Below, piece after piece: positions 26,004 to 34,365 of a DNA stretch of 64,000 nt (within the stretch, counting starts at the first letter, position 1; every line of letters starts with the position of its first letter). The position numbers and the translations under genes were made by a program. Source of the DNA: Asticcacaulis sp. (GTDB taxonomy: Bacteria; Pseudomonadota; Alphaproteobacteria; Caulobacterales; Caulobacteraceae); NCBI GenBank assembly GCA_024707255.1, contig JANQAC010000001.1, positions 1,054,001 to 1,118,000 on the forward strand, written 5' to 3'. The notes under the pieces were generated by a model, which was given only the letters and a program-made list of their open reading frames with translations, did not search any database and was not told the origin of the DNA.

Positions 26004-28346
26004 ATGATTTCCACCCTTTCGTGCCGTCTGCTGACGGGCACGGCACTCGCCGGCGTCCTGCTGGCGGGGCTCACTACCCCTGCATTATCTCAGGATACCG
26101 AACCCACTGAGGTTATCGTCACCGCGCAAAAGAAGGCCGAGCCCCTGAGCCGGGCGCCGATCGCCATGTCAGTCGTCTCCGGCGACCAAATGGAGAAGGC
26201 CGGGGCGCATGACCTGAAGGACATGCAGACCCTGACGCCTTCGCTGCTGATCACCTCCACCGCCAACGAGGCCCAGACCACGGCGCGCCTGCGCGGGGTT
26301 GGTACGGTGGGGGATAATCCCGGCCTCGATTCCTCGGTCGGCATGGTGATCGACGGCGTCTCGCGCGCCCGCACCGCCACGGCGATGAGCGACTTAGGCG
26401 TGCTCGACCGCGTGGAAGTGCTGAAAGGCCCGCAATCCGATATCTATGGCAAGGGCGCCTCGGCCGGCGTGATCCAGGTGGTCAGCAAGCTGCCGTCGTT
26501 CACGCCGTCGCAAACCCTTGAACTGACGGCCGGCGAGCAGGGCACGCTTGGGATTGCCGGCTATGCAACTGGCAAGATCGCCGACAAGTGGGCCGGATCG
26601 CTCTCGCTGGTGAAGCGTCAGCGCGACGGCCAGTATACGGTCCATACCGGCGACGGCCCGCGCACCCGGACGGATGACGGCGACCAGAACTACTGGTCGG
26701 CCCGCGGGCAACTGCTTTATGACGGCGACGGCTGGTCGCGCCTGCGCATCATCGGCGACTATACGAAGCGCGATGAATCCTGCTGCGTAGGCACGGCCAT
26801 CGCCATTGGCGGCACGCGCGCCTATGTCGATCAACTGGCGGCCGATGACGGCACCGCCTCGGTGGTCGATCCCAAGGCCCGCGAAGCCTGGTCCAACCGC
26901 CCCACCGATCAGAAACTGATCGATTCCGGACTTTCCGCGCAATGGGATCTGCGCCTGGCAAACAATGTCCAGCTTACATCCATCACCGCCTACCGCCACT
27001 GGGATCACACCAATGGTTACGACGCTGATTTTTCGAGCGCCGATATCTATTACCGCGATCCCAATGGTGGTTTCGGCAACCGCATCGATACCTGGTCGCA
27101 GGAAATCCGCCTGAATGGCAAGACCAGTCACCTGGAATGGATGACCGGCCTTTACGCCAATTCCGAAGACCTGACACGCCACGACGAAACGCTTTATGGC
27201 GCTGATTATGAATCCTATCTCGGCCTGCTCCTGAGCGGCGGCGCCAATATTAACCGCGTGTCGGAACTGACCGGGTTGCCCGTGGGTCAGTCCTTCGTGG
27301 CCGGCCAGGGCAATCATGACACCTATCGCCAGCATGAACGCAACATGGCGGTTTTCGGCCATGCGGAATGGTTCATCACCGACACCGTCTCCCTGCTCGG
27401 CGGCCTGCGCTATAACCACCAGACCAAAAGCCTGACCTCGGCCTTCACCAACAGCGACGGCGGCATTGCCTGCGCCAACGCCACGGGCTCTCTGGGCGTG
27501 CTGTGCCTCCCGTGGTCCAATCCGGCCTTCAACGACCTGACCCTGTCGCAGAAGGATGCCGAAGACGCCACTACCGGCTCGATCAGGCTGAAATGGCAGG
27601 CGACGCCCAACCTGATGACCTACGCCACCTACGCCACTGGCTGGAAGGGTACAGGCTTCAATCTCGACCGCGAACAAAAGATCGATTACACGGTGGATAC
27701 GGATTCATCGTTCAAGGCGGAAACCTCGCGATCTTACGAACTTGGCTTCAAGGGCCGTTTCCTCGATCGACGCCTGGCGGTCGATGTGGCGGCGTTTGAC
27801 GAAGCCTTCCGCAATTTCCAGCTCAATACCTTCCTCGGCACGACCTTCGTGGTCGATTCGGTGCCGCACCTGCGCTCGAAGGGCATTGAAGTGGAAGGCC
27901 GCTATGCCATCGGCGATTTCCGGCTCAATGGCGGCGTGACCTATGACGAAGCCAAGTTCGGGCCGGAAGCGGTGCCCGGCCTGCCCCTGCTGGCCAATGG
28001 CACGGCCTCCTTCGCGCCGCGCTGGTCGGGCATCTATGGCCTCGACTATACGCGCGACATCGGCGGTTACCGCTTCAATGCCACCTTCAGCGCCAAGTAT
28101 AACAGCGACTACAATACCGGCTCCGACCTTTCGCCGATCAAGGTGCAGCCGGCCTATACGCTTTATAATGGCCGCCTCAGTATCGGCGCGCCGGACGAAA
28201 GCTGGACGCTGGAACTGTGGGGGCAGAACCTGACGGACGAGACCTATTACCAGGTCGCGTTCGCGGCCCCCTTCCAGAGCGGCACTTACGACGCCTTCAT
28301 GGGTCAGCCGCGCACGGTGGGCTTGACCCTGCGCCTCAAGCGGTAA
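26004..28346 (+). CDS. TonB-dependent receptor
   Basis: A 780-residue outer-membrane receptor. The signal peptide ends ALSQD at about 29. A TonB-box-like EVIVTAQK is near 36. The plug (about 45-160) contains MTPSLLI-like TLTPSLLITST and VEVLKGPQSDIYGKGASAG. The barrel continues to the end. The size and plug wording match siderophore or small-ligand receptors such as pesticin/FyuA-like proteins better than the large Caulobacter type. It ends LRLKR, not in an aromatic residue, which is unusual for a barrel end. The ATG follows AAAGAGG. Confidence 0.93.
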   Translation: MISTLSCRLLTGTALAGVLLAGLTTPALSQDTEPTEVIVTAQKKAEPLSRAPIAMSVVSGDQMEKAGAHDLKDMQTLTPSLLITSTANEAQTTARLRGVGTVGDNPGLDSSVGMVIDGVSRARTATAMSDLGVLDRVEVLKGPQSDIYGKGASAGVIQVVSKLPSFTPSQTLELTAGEQGTLGIAGYATGKIADKWAGSLSLVKRQRDGQYTVHTGDGPRTRTDDGDQNYWSARGQLLYDGDGWSRLRIIGDYTKRDESCCVGTAIAIGGTRAYVDQLAADDGTASVVDPKAREAWSNRPTDQKLIDSGLSAQWDLRLANNVQLTSITAYRHWDHTNGYDADFSSADIYYRDPNGGFGNRIDTWSQEIRLNGKTSHLEWMTGLYANSEDLTRHDETLYGADYESYLGLLLSGGANINRVSELTGLPVGQSFVAGQGNHDTYRQHERNMAVFGHAEWFITDTVSLLGGLRYNHQTKSLTSAFTNSDGGIACANATGSLGVLCLPWSNPAFNDLTLSQKDAEDATTGSIRLKWQATPNLMTYATYATGWKGTGFNLDREQKIDYTVDTDSSFKAETSRSYELGFKGRFLDRRLAVDVAAFDEAFRNFQLNTFLGTTFVVDSVPHLRSKGIEVEGRYAIGDFRLNGGVTYDEAKFGPEAVPGLPLLANGTASFAPRWSGIYGLDYTRDIGGYRFNATFSAKYNSDYNTGSDLSPIKVQPAYTLYNGRLSIGAPDESWTLELWGQNLTDETYYQVAFAAPFQSGTYDAFMGQPRTVGLTLRLKR

Positions 28347-28357
28347 TACCCTTTTTG

Positions 28358-28426
28358 TACCTCCCCGGCTCTGCCGGGGAGGGGAACCGCGCCGAAGGCG
28401 TGGTGGTGGTGGGGTTTCTTGCCTGG
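28358..28426. repeat. REP-like palindromic repeat, single direct copy
   Basis: TACCTCCCC-hairpin (CCGGC/GCCGG)-GGGGAGGGG, then AACCGCGCC, GTGGTGGTGGTGGGG and TTTCTTGCC. It lies between the TBDR stop and nrtS, and its end is within ten bases of the nrtS start codon, so it may affect nrtS translation. Confidence 0.75.
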
Positions 28427-28434
28427 GGTTAAAG

Positions 28435-28659
28435 ATGAACGAGTTCTGGCGGTTGGCGTTCAGTCGCCGTATCGCGGTCAATGCCCTTAAGGTATCCCTG
28501 GTAATCGGCACCGTTCTCAATATCATCAATCAGGGTGAAAATGTCCTGCATGGCCTGCCGGTCGCCTGGGCGCATGTGTTTCTCAACTACTTCACGCCGT
28601 ATTGCGTGGCCACCTGGAGCGCCGCGAAAAACGAACTTGATCGTCGCCGGGCCGGGTGA
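28435..28659 (+). CDS. nrtS: NrtS-like nitrate/nitrite transporter subunit
   Basis: A 74-residue protein with two hydrophobic helices (about 18-38 and 42-62). The pattern NALKVSLVIGTVLNIINQGENVL followed by LNYFTPYCVATWSA is the signature of NrtS, a small membrane protein described in marine bacteria as forming a nitrate/nitrite transporter. It stands between a TBDR and trmD and has no nitrate-reduction genes around it, so the transport role here is by family only. The ATG follows GGGGTTAAAG. Confidence 0.75.
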   Translation: MNEFWRLAFSRRIAVNALKVSLVIGTVLNIINQGENVLHGLPVAWAHVFLNYFTPYCVATWSAAKNELDRRRAG

Positions 28660-28690
28660 CTCTTGAGGATGTTACGGTTATAGAGCCGCA

Positions 28691-29413
28691 ATGTCCGATA
28701 CCAAACCCTACGAAGTCACCGTCCTGACCATGTTCCCGGAAGCCTTTCCGGGGCCGCTCGGCGTCTCGCTGATCGGCACGGCGTGGAAAGAATCTGCGCG
28801 CTGGGCCTTGGAAACACTGGACATTCGCAACTTTTCAAGCGATAAGCGCGGTTTTCTTGACGATACCCCCGCGGGCGGTGGCCCCGGTCAGGTTCTCAAG
28901 GCGGATGTGATCGCACAAGCTCTTGATTCAATTGAGCTTAACGATCGCCCTCTCGTCTATATGAGCGCACGCGGCAGGCCCCTGACGCAGGCGAAGGTCA
29001 AGGAATGGGCCACCCGCCCGGGGCTGATTGTCCTGTGCGGCCGGTTCGAAGGGGTGGATCAGCGGGTGCTTGACTCTCGCGGGTTCGAGGAAATCAGCGT
29101 CGGCGATGCCGTCCTTGCGGGCGGGGAAGCGGCGGCGATGGTAACGATCGAGGCGGTGGTGCGACTTATTCCGGGGGTTCTCGGCGCATCGGCAAGCCTT
29201 GATAATGAGAGCTTTGAGGATGGACTCCTGGAGCAGCCGCAGTTCACAAGACCGCGGACGTTCGAGGGCCTCGACATCCCCGAAGTGCTGCTGAACGGCG
29301 ATCATAAGAAAGCTGCCAAGTGGCGACAGGAGCAAAGAGAGGCAACCACGAAGGAGCGGCGTCCCGATCTCTGGGAAGCTTATCTTTCCAAATCACAGCT
29401 AAAGGGCAAATAA
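28691..29413 (+). CDS. trmD: tRNA (guanine(37)-N1)-methyltransferase
   Basis: A 240-residue SPOUT methyltransferase that makes m1G37 in tRNAs reading CNN and some other codons, preventing +1 frameshifts. Seen: [17 protein letters not shown] at the start, the trefoil-knot segment [14 protein letters not shown], and [15 protein letters not shown], followed by the catalytic Asp/Arg region ending QFTRPRTF. Length is as usual. rplS follows by 44 bp. The normal upstream partner rimM is not here but at 56012-56512. Confidence 0.97.
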   Translation: MSDTKPYEVTVLTMFPEAFPGPLGVSLIGTAWKESARWALETLDIRNFSSDKRGFLDDTPAGGGPGQVLKADVIAQALDSIELNDRPLVYMSARGRPLTQAKVKEWATRPGLIVLCGRFEGVDQRVLDSRGFEEISVGDAVLAGGEAAAMVTIEAVVRLIPGVLGASASLDNESFEDGLLEQPQFTRPRTFEGLDIPEVLLNGDHKKAAKWRQEQREATTKERRPDLWEAYLSKSQLKGK

Positions 29414-29457
29414 GCCTCAACGAGCGCGAAAGCGTTCATAATTATAGGAGGGTTCAC

Positions 29458-29907
29458 ATGAACCTGTTGCAACAGATCGAGGCCGAAGAAGTCGCAAAGA
29501 TGCGCGCTTCCAAGACCTTCCCCGAATTCCAGCCCGGCGACACCCTGCGCGTCAGCGTCAAGATCAAGGAAGGCGAGCGCGAGCGCGTCCAGGCCTTTGA
29601 AGGCGTCTGCATTGCCCGCGCCGGCGCCGGCATCAACGAAACCTTCACGGTCCGCAAGATCTCGTTCGGCGAAGGCGTCGAGCGTAAGTTCCCGCTGCTG
29701 TCGCCGCTGATCGAAGGCATCGAAGTCAAGCGCCGCGGTGTCGTCCGTCGCGCCAAGCTCTACTACCTGCGCGATCGCCGCGGCAAATCGGCCCGTATCG
29801 TCGAGCGTTCGATGAACTCGACGCGCGGTTCCAAGGGCGCCGAACTGCGCGCCGCCATGGCCGCCGCTGAATCGTCGGGCAATGCCGACGCCGGCACCGA
29901 AGCGTAA
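29458..29907 (+). CDS. rplS: 50S ribosomal protein L19
   Basis: 149 residues. The conserved L19 core (about 1-115) shows [18 protein letters not shown] and [15 protein letters not shown], then [18 protein letters not shown]-terminal Ala/Ser/Gly-rich tail of about 30 residues is typical of alphaproteobacteria. The start ATG at 29458 follows the strong site TAGGAGG; longer in-frame starts would lie inside trmD. L19 sits at the 30S-50S interface. A terminator follows at 29933. Confidence 0.97.
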   Translation: MNLLQQIEAEEVAKMRASKTFPEFQPGDTLRVSVKIKEGERERVQAFEGVCIARAGAGINETFTVRKISFGEGVERKFPLLSPLIEGIEVKRRGVVRRAKLYYLRDRRGKSARIVERSMNSTRGSKGAELRAAMAAAESSGNADAGTEA

Positions 29908-29932
29908 ATTCCACTTTTGTGGACGAAAATAG

Positions 29933-29963
29933 AACCCGCCCTGGCAACAGGGCGGGTTTTTTT
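29933..29963 (+). terminator. Rho-independent terminator of trmD-rplS
   Basis: An 11-bp perfect stem (AACCCGCCCTG and complement) with a GCAA loop is followed by seven T, 25 bp after the rplS stop. Confidence 0.88.
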
Positions 29964-29994
29964 CATGTCTGGTTTTAGGGCCTGGTTTTAAGGA

Positions 29995-30245
29995 AACCAC
30001 GGATAAGGCACGGATACGCATCGCAGGCGATGCGGCACGGATAAGGCACGGATTTCAGGATAAGGCCCAGAGGCAGAGCCTGTAACTGTACGCCATCGAC
30101 GGCGAAGCCGTCATCAGATCAGAACGCGCCAAAAACGCGCCAGACAGGACAATCAACGAAAGAGGCACTGCTGTAAGGACAAAACACAAAATCCGTGCCT
30201 TATCCGTGTCGCCGCGCCAGCGGCATCTGTGCCTTATCCGTGGTT
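29995..30245. repeat. Long imperfect inverted repeat built of GGATAAGGCACGGAT units
   Basis: The left arm (29995-30057) has two CACGGATAAGGCACGGAT-type units with a small hairpin (GCATCGC/GCGATGC) between them. The right arm (30189-30245) is the reverse complement, with a different small hairpin in the middle. A spacer of about 130 bp has no credible gene. The layout resembles a non-autonomous, MITE-like element or a REP doublet. It lies between the rplS terminator and the IS-disrupted gene. Confidence 0.75.
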
Positions 30246-30258
30246 CAAAACCTTACTA

Positions 30259-30659
30259 TCAGGGTGGGCCGCGAAACGGCGGCGCGGTGCTTTGCCCTGA
30301 TTTTGCCGTCCGTCTTTGTGCGGCCAGTTCGGCGCGGGCCGATTCGATGGCGTCGGTGTAATCGACATAGGTGACTTTTTGTGCCGCCAGAGCCGCCTTG
30401 AAGGCCGTCTCCGCAATCTGATCTTCCGGCATAGCAGACTTTTGCGGCCGCACCGGCGCTTCAACCACGGCCTTTGTAACGGTTTGGGTAAGCTCCTGGG
30501 CGGCGTCCCACCACTGGCCGAGATCGCGGCGACGTTCTTCGCTCCATCTCAGCGTACCGGCCAATGAGACCCTGGCCTTGATCGCCGCTTCTTCATAGGT
30601 GGCGCGTTCGGCTTCGACTTTGCGCGGGTCCGACTTTTGGCGTTCGGCGCGGTCGCAGC
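30259..30659 (-). pseudogene. 3' part of a hypothetical gene split by the IS66 element
   Basis: It encodes about 130 residues (RAERQKSDPRKVEAERATY onward, ending PPFRGPP), rich in charged residues and with no recognised family. The open frame continues straight into the IS left end at 30660. The 5' part is at 33261-33446. Removing the IS and one target duplication rejoins the halves in frame (ERVYSRCD then RAERQKSD) into about 192 residues. A TTG at 30564 could start a shorter product but has no support. Confidence 0.8.
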
Positions 30660-30689
30660 GTAAGCATTCGGCGTAGGCCGCAGGTGGGG

Positions 30690-32318
30690 TTATGCCGCCT
30701 TCTGTTCGAGTTGGCGGAGCCGCTTCCAGTTCCAGGGCAGGAGGTCGTCTATTCGGTTGGCTGGGTGAGCGGCGATACGGTCGAGGACGTCCGCCAGCCA
30801 GGCCTGGGGATCAATGTCGTTGAGCTTTGCCGTGACGATAAGGCTGTACATGGCAGCGGCCCGCTGACCGCCGCGGTCAGAGCCTGCAAACAACCATGAT
30901 TTTCGACCCAGGGCGATGCCGCGCAGGGCGCGCTCGGCAGCATTGTTGCTGAGGCAGATTCGTCCATCATCGAGGAAGCGCGTGAAGGCCGGCCAGCGCT
31001 TCAGCATGTAGTCCATGGCCTTGGCAAGGTCGTTGCCGCGCGCCAGCTTGGCGCGTTGCGTCACCACCCAGGCATGGAGGTCATCGACCAGGGGCGCAGA
31101 TGAAACCTGACGTACAGCCTTGCGCTCCTCAGCGCTCTTGCCGTTGATCGTGCGCTCGATATCGAACAGGGCATCCATGCGACGCACCATCTCCAGCGCC
31201 ATAGGCGATAGGACGGAGGCCACCTTGCCTTGCGCCACGCGACGCGCATTTTGCTCTGCATCAGCCATGGCAAAGAAGGGCCGCCTGGCATGAACCCAGC
31301 AGGCCGCCTCCAGGATCGGTCCCGGCCTTCGTTCCGAAAGATAGAGCTTGCTGTAACCGCCATAGGCATCGGCCTGAAAGATGCCGTGCCATGTTTTCAG
31401 GTGGTCCTGTGGATGCTCCGCCGTTCGATCCCTTGAATAATAAAACATGGCTGACGGCGCCGATGTGCCGCCGAAGGGCTTGTCATCGCGAACATAGATC
31501 CATATCCGCCCCGTGTCGGTCTTGCCTTTTGCAAGCACGGGCACCGTCGTATCGTCACCGTGCAGGCGTCCGGCCGCAAAGGTGTGGTCTTCGATCCGGC
31601 GGATGAGGGGATCGAGCACGGCGCAACAGGCGCCGACAGCATCGGCGGCCGTGGACAGGCTGATGGGCACGCCTTCCTTCTCGTAGCGCATGATTTGCCG
31701 ATTCAGGGGCTGATGCTGGCCGAACTTCTCAAACAGCATCATGGCCAACAGGTTCGGCCCGGCCCAGGCTCTGGGGATGGTGTGGAAGGGGGCTGGCGCC
31801 TGGCTGATCTTCTCACAGTCCCGGCAGGTGAACGTCTCGCGCACATGCTGGATCACCTTCCACTGGCGCGGAATGACCTCCAGGGTTTCAGTAACGTCCT
31901 CGCCAAGCTTGCGCAGACGATCCCCGCCACAACAGGCGCAGGCTGTGGGACCAGGCACGACAACCCGCTCACGCGGCAGATGCTCGGGGAAGGCCCGGCG
32001 CGCCGGCTTATTGCGCACGAAGCCTTCGACCGTGGAGGTTTTGGTGGCAGCGGCCTGCGACGCCAGTTCCGCCTCGGTCGCGGTCGCCTCGATCTCTTCG
32101 AACGTCATTTCCATCTGATCGATCAGACGGACACTACGTTCCGAGCGCGGACCGTACAGCGCGTTCTGGAGCTTGGCGATGACCAGCTTCTGGTGCGTGA
32201 TGGTCGCCAGGGCGTCAGCATTTTCCGCCTTGGCGGCCGCCAGCTCGGCTTGCGCATGAAGGAGCTTCGCCTCCAAAGCGACCACATTGTCCGGAGTGAT
32301 TTGGGGCGTCGTTTCCAT
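30690..32318 (-). CDS. tnpC: IS66 family transposase (TnpC)
   Basis: 542 residues from the ATG at 32318; a longer frame runs back into tnpB but METTPQITP is the typical start. An N-terminal coiled region (about 10-70) precedes the zinc-finger domain CACCGGDRL...CRDCEKIS (about 130-180) and the DDE domain, with Asp in LHGDDTTVPVL, Asp in QADAYGGYSKLY, and Glu in NNAAERALRGIALGRK. The C-terminal IS66 helper segment is present. It catalyses element transposition together with TnpA and TnpB. Confidence 0.95.
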   Translation of the reverse strand: METTPQITPDNVVALEAKLLHAQAELAAAKAENADALATITHQKLVIAKLQNALYGPRSERSVRLIDQMEMTFEEIEATATEAELASQAAATKTSTVEGFVRNKPARRAFPEHLPRERVVVPGPTACACCGGDRLRKLGEDVTETLEVIPRQWKVIQHVRETFTCRDCEKISQAPAPFHTIPRAWAGPNLLAMMLFEKFGQHQPLNRQIMRYEKEGVPISLSTAADAVGACCAVLDPLIRRIEDHTFAAGRLHGDDTTVPVLAKGKTDTGRIWIYVRDDKPFGGTSAPSAMFYYSRDRTAEHPQDHLKTWHGIFQADAYGGYSKLYLSERRPGPILEAACWVHARRPFFAMADAEQNARRVAQGKVASVLSPMALEMVRRMDALFDIERTINGKSAEERKAVRQVSSAPLVDDLHAWVVTQRAKLARGNDLAKAMDYMLKRWPAFTRFLDDGRICLSNNAAERALRGIALGRKSWLFAGSDRGGQRAAAMYSLIVTAKLNDIDPQAWLADVLDRIAAHPANRIDDLLPWNWKRLRQLEQKAA

Positions 32319-32389
32319 GCCGAAGTGAATCACAAAACCCCTATCTTGCAAAGGAATTTTACGGCTCTCAACCCAATAAACATGCCCGT

Positions 32390-32737
32390 TCAGCCGACAC
32401 TTTCCGGCTTCCATGTCATCTGCGGATTGCGCCAATCGATCCCTTCCAGGAGATAGCCCAGTTGGGCTGGCGAGATACTGACACTGCCATCCTTGACGGC
32501 CGGCCAGATGAAACGGCCCCGGTCCAGACGCTTGTAAAACAGGCAGGCGCCTTGGCCATCGTGCCAGATGATTTTGATCTTGTCGCCCTGGCGGCCACGG
32601 AAGACAAACAGGTGCCCGCTCGATGGATCACGCTTCTGGCTCTCCTGGATCATCAGGGCCAAACCGTTATAGCCCTTTCGCATGTCGGTATGGCCCATCG
32701 CCAACCACACCCGAACACCGGCCGGAACCGGGATCAT
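32390..32737 (-). CDS. tnpB: IS66 family accessory protein TnpB
   Basis: 115 residues with the family segments GHTDMRKGYNGLALMIQ, HLFVFRGRQGDKIKI, and LERG-like KRLDRGRF near the end. The ATG overlaps the tnpA stop (ATGA), so translation is coupled. It is needed for IS66 transposition, but its exact role is unknown. Confidence 0.95.
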   Translation of the reverse strand: MIPVPAGVRVWLAMGHTDMRKGYNGLALMIQESQKRDPSSGHLFVFRGRQGDKIKIIWHDGQGACLFYKRLDRGRFIWPAVKDGSVSISPAQLGYLLEGIDWRNPQMTWKPESVG

Positions 32738-33150
32738 AGCCGTCTGGGCGACACCGCCGCCACCACGTCAGCAGCAAATCGAGCGCCGGCTGAGACCGGA
32801 ATCCGGATCAACGATCCATCGGGCATAACGATCTCGACCATGCCCTTGGTACATCCACTTGCACGCTTCGGCGTCTTGGCCTCCGTGTCCTTGCCAGGAC
32901 CTGAAAGGGCCGGCACCAAAGCCACGCCAGCCTCCGGCGTCACCGTGACCGCAACGAAATCTCCGGCAGCCTCATTCACACGTTCTGCCGCAAGGCCATC
33001 CCGCCAGCGATATATCTGGTGGTTTTGAAGGCCATGCCGCCGTGCTACGGCCGAAACACTGGCCTCTCCCGAAAACGCCTCGTCCACAATTTGACGCTTC
33101 TCTTGCCAACTCCAGGTCCGGCGCTGAACATATATCCCGCTTGTAGCCAT
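32734..33150 (-). CDS. tnpA: IS66 family accessory protein TnpA (helix-turn-helix)
   Basis: 138 residues from the ATG at 33150 (an in-frame TTG at 33156 is less likely). The N-terminal helix-turn-helix reads WSWQEKRQIVDEAFSGEASV then ARRHGLQNHQIYRWR. The C-terminal half has EIVMPDGSLIRI. It is the first gene of the element and probably binds its ends. Confidence 0.92.
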   Translation of the reverse strand: MATSGIYVQRRTWSWQEKRQIVDEAFSGEASVSAVARRHGLQNHQIYRWRDGLAAERVNEAAGDFVAVTVTPEAGVALVPALSGPGKDTEAKTPKRASGCTKGMVEIVMPDGSLIRIPVSAGARFAADVVAAVSPRRL

Positions 33151-33260
33151 CGACAAAACTTTCCAGCACCAGTGCCGGCACTACTGCCAGCACTACCTAC
33201 AGGCAGATAACTGCGCGAAACAAAGGCGAATGAACAAGGCGGCCCTCGCCGGAGGCTTAC

Positions 33261-33446
33261 GTCGCAGCGGCTGTAAACCCGCTCGATAACAGCAGCCACG
33301 CGCATGGCCTTTTCAACGCCCGGCAGGTCTGCGGGATCGTCCATGGCGGTGACTTTCAGCAGCATCCGGTCGGCAAACGCGCGCAGAAGCGTGCGGCGCT
33401 CGTCTGGGGTTAATTGCTCTTGTGCTGTGTTGTCATCCTGCGACAT
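33261..33446 (-). pseudogene. 5' part of the hypothetical gene split by the IS66 element
   Basis: Codes for the first 62 residues (MSQDDNTAQEQLTPDERR start, ERVYSRCD end). The frame then runs into IS66 and gains a spurious tail to 33045. The start ATG at 33446 is preferred over 33461. The matching 3' part is at 30259-30659. The hydrophilic helical protein is not recognised. Confidence 0.78.
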
Positions 33447-33497
33447 CCGGATAGGATGCACCGGGAATTTGACAGGGGGATAGATTGGGTAAATTAA

Positions 33498-33515
33498 AGC
33501 GGCAATCAGGCCGCT
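33498..33515 (-). terminator. Weak terminator-like hairpin
   Basis: A 6-bp perfect stem (AGCGGC/GCCGCT) with a 6-base loop is followed on the minus strand by TTTAATTTA. It lies 70 bp after the stop of the lipoprotein gene at 33585 and could end that transcript. Confidence 0.4.
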
Positions 33516-33584
33516 GAGAAACTACGCAATTGATAACGTGTCAGCGTAATTCGCCCCCCCCGGACGCTCGCAATCCCGCGTATG

Positions 33585-34106
33585 TCACCGTAATCCTGAA
33601 TTGGCGCTTTTCCATAATTGCCGCATTTCATCTACCGTCCGGTTGCCGATACAGTATTTATCAGCGTCTGGACTATTCGCTGACAATGCAACAGTGCATT
33701 TATTAATACCGTCAGCATGAGAGACAATCCAATGGAATGCAGATACACTTCTCGTACTGTACCCTCCGGAATTATTGGAACTAGCGCCGCGATAAAATTT
33801 CTGATCTTCTCTGCCACGTTGGCGCATCGCTTTTGTCCGGTAAATGGACGCTGTCTCAAGGTTTTTATCTTTGCCCCTAAGCCCATAGACATAGAGAATG
33901 CTTAGCTCATATTGTGCCTGCCCGTCGTCCGCGGCAGCTCGGCTTTCAATGTCGGCGATTGGCCTTGTAAGCGCTGATACAATAACACCTTGAACCGCCT
34001 GATCGTAATCGGATTGAGTTGTAGCGCAACCCACCATCCAAGCACCAAGATAGATTGATGTGAACAATCCCAGTGCTGTTTTTCCGATGTTCATTTTTCT
34101 AGCCAT
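33585..34106 (-). CDS. Predicted lipoprotein with Sel1-like repeat region
   Basis: 173 residues. The N-terminus has a hydrophobic segment ending in a lipobox-like MVGC (about 24-27), so it is probably lipid-anchored. A segment DDGQAQYELSILYVYGLRGKDKN resembles a single Sel1/TPR helix pair, and the C-terminal half has two or three Cys. AT-richer codon use than its neighbours and its place next to an IS suggest accessory DNA. Starts at 34106 and 34094 are both possible. The function is unknown. Confidence 0.6.
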   Translation of the reverse strand: MARKMNIGKTALGLFTSIYLGAWMVGCATTQSDYDQAVQGVIVSALTRPIADIESRAAADDGQAQYELSILYVYGLRGKDKNLETASIYRTKAMRQRGREDQKFYRGASSNNSGGYSTRSVSAFHWIVSHADGINKCTVALSANSPDADKYCIGNRTVDEMRQLWKSANSGLR

Positions 34107-34164
34107 TCTTTCGCAATTTTCGCAAGTTACGATGAAAGGATATCAATTACATTATTATTTTTAA

Positions 34165-34249
34165 CAAAGAAGAAGATACCCCACCACCGCATCTAGCCGC
34201 TTCGCGTCGTCGTGCGGTCCCCCTCCCCACTAAAGGTGGGGAGGTATAA
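34165..34249. repeat. REP-like palindromic repeat, single inverted copy
   Basis: On the minus strand it reads TATACCTCCCC-hairpin (CCACC/GGTGG)-GGGGAGGGGGACCGC, a GC-rich middle and the GTGGTGGGG tail. Another hairpin-arm variant of the family at 3368, 4908 and 28358. Confidence 0.75.
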
Positions 34250-34365
34250 GGGAAGAATTACCTGCCTGAGTTTCAAGTTTGGGGTCTATATCTGGTGTGG
34301 GCAGGCCGATAAAAGATTACGGCGGCACAATAAAAAGCGCAGCCGCGATCAATCCTTGCCTTAAA

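Larger units (their letters stand above)
30660..33260 (-). mobile_element. Complete IS66-family insertion sequence (tnpA-tnpB-tnpC)
   Basis: 2601 bp, bounded by imperfect inverted repeats of about 22 bp (30660-30681 and 33239-33260, both starting GTAAGC outward, 18 of 22 matching). It is flanked by 8-bp direct target repeats GTCGCAGC at 30652-30659 and 33261-33268. Three genes in the usual order are all intact. Identical target duplications and open frames suggest a recent insertion and possible activity. Confidence 0.95.

Noticed and set aside
29320-29457. Longer L19 reading frame starting inside trmD
   Set aside because: The ATG at 29458 has a strong ribosome site and the L19 core starts there. 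The upstream part is trmD in another frame.
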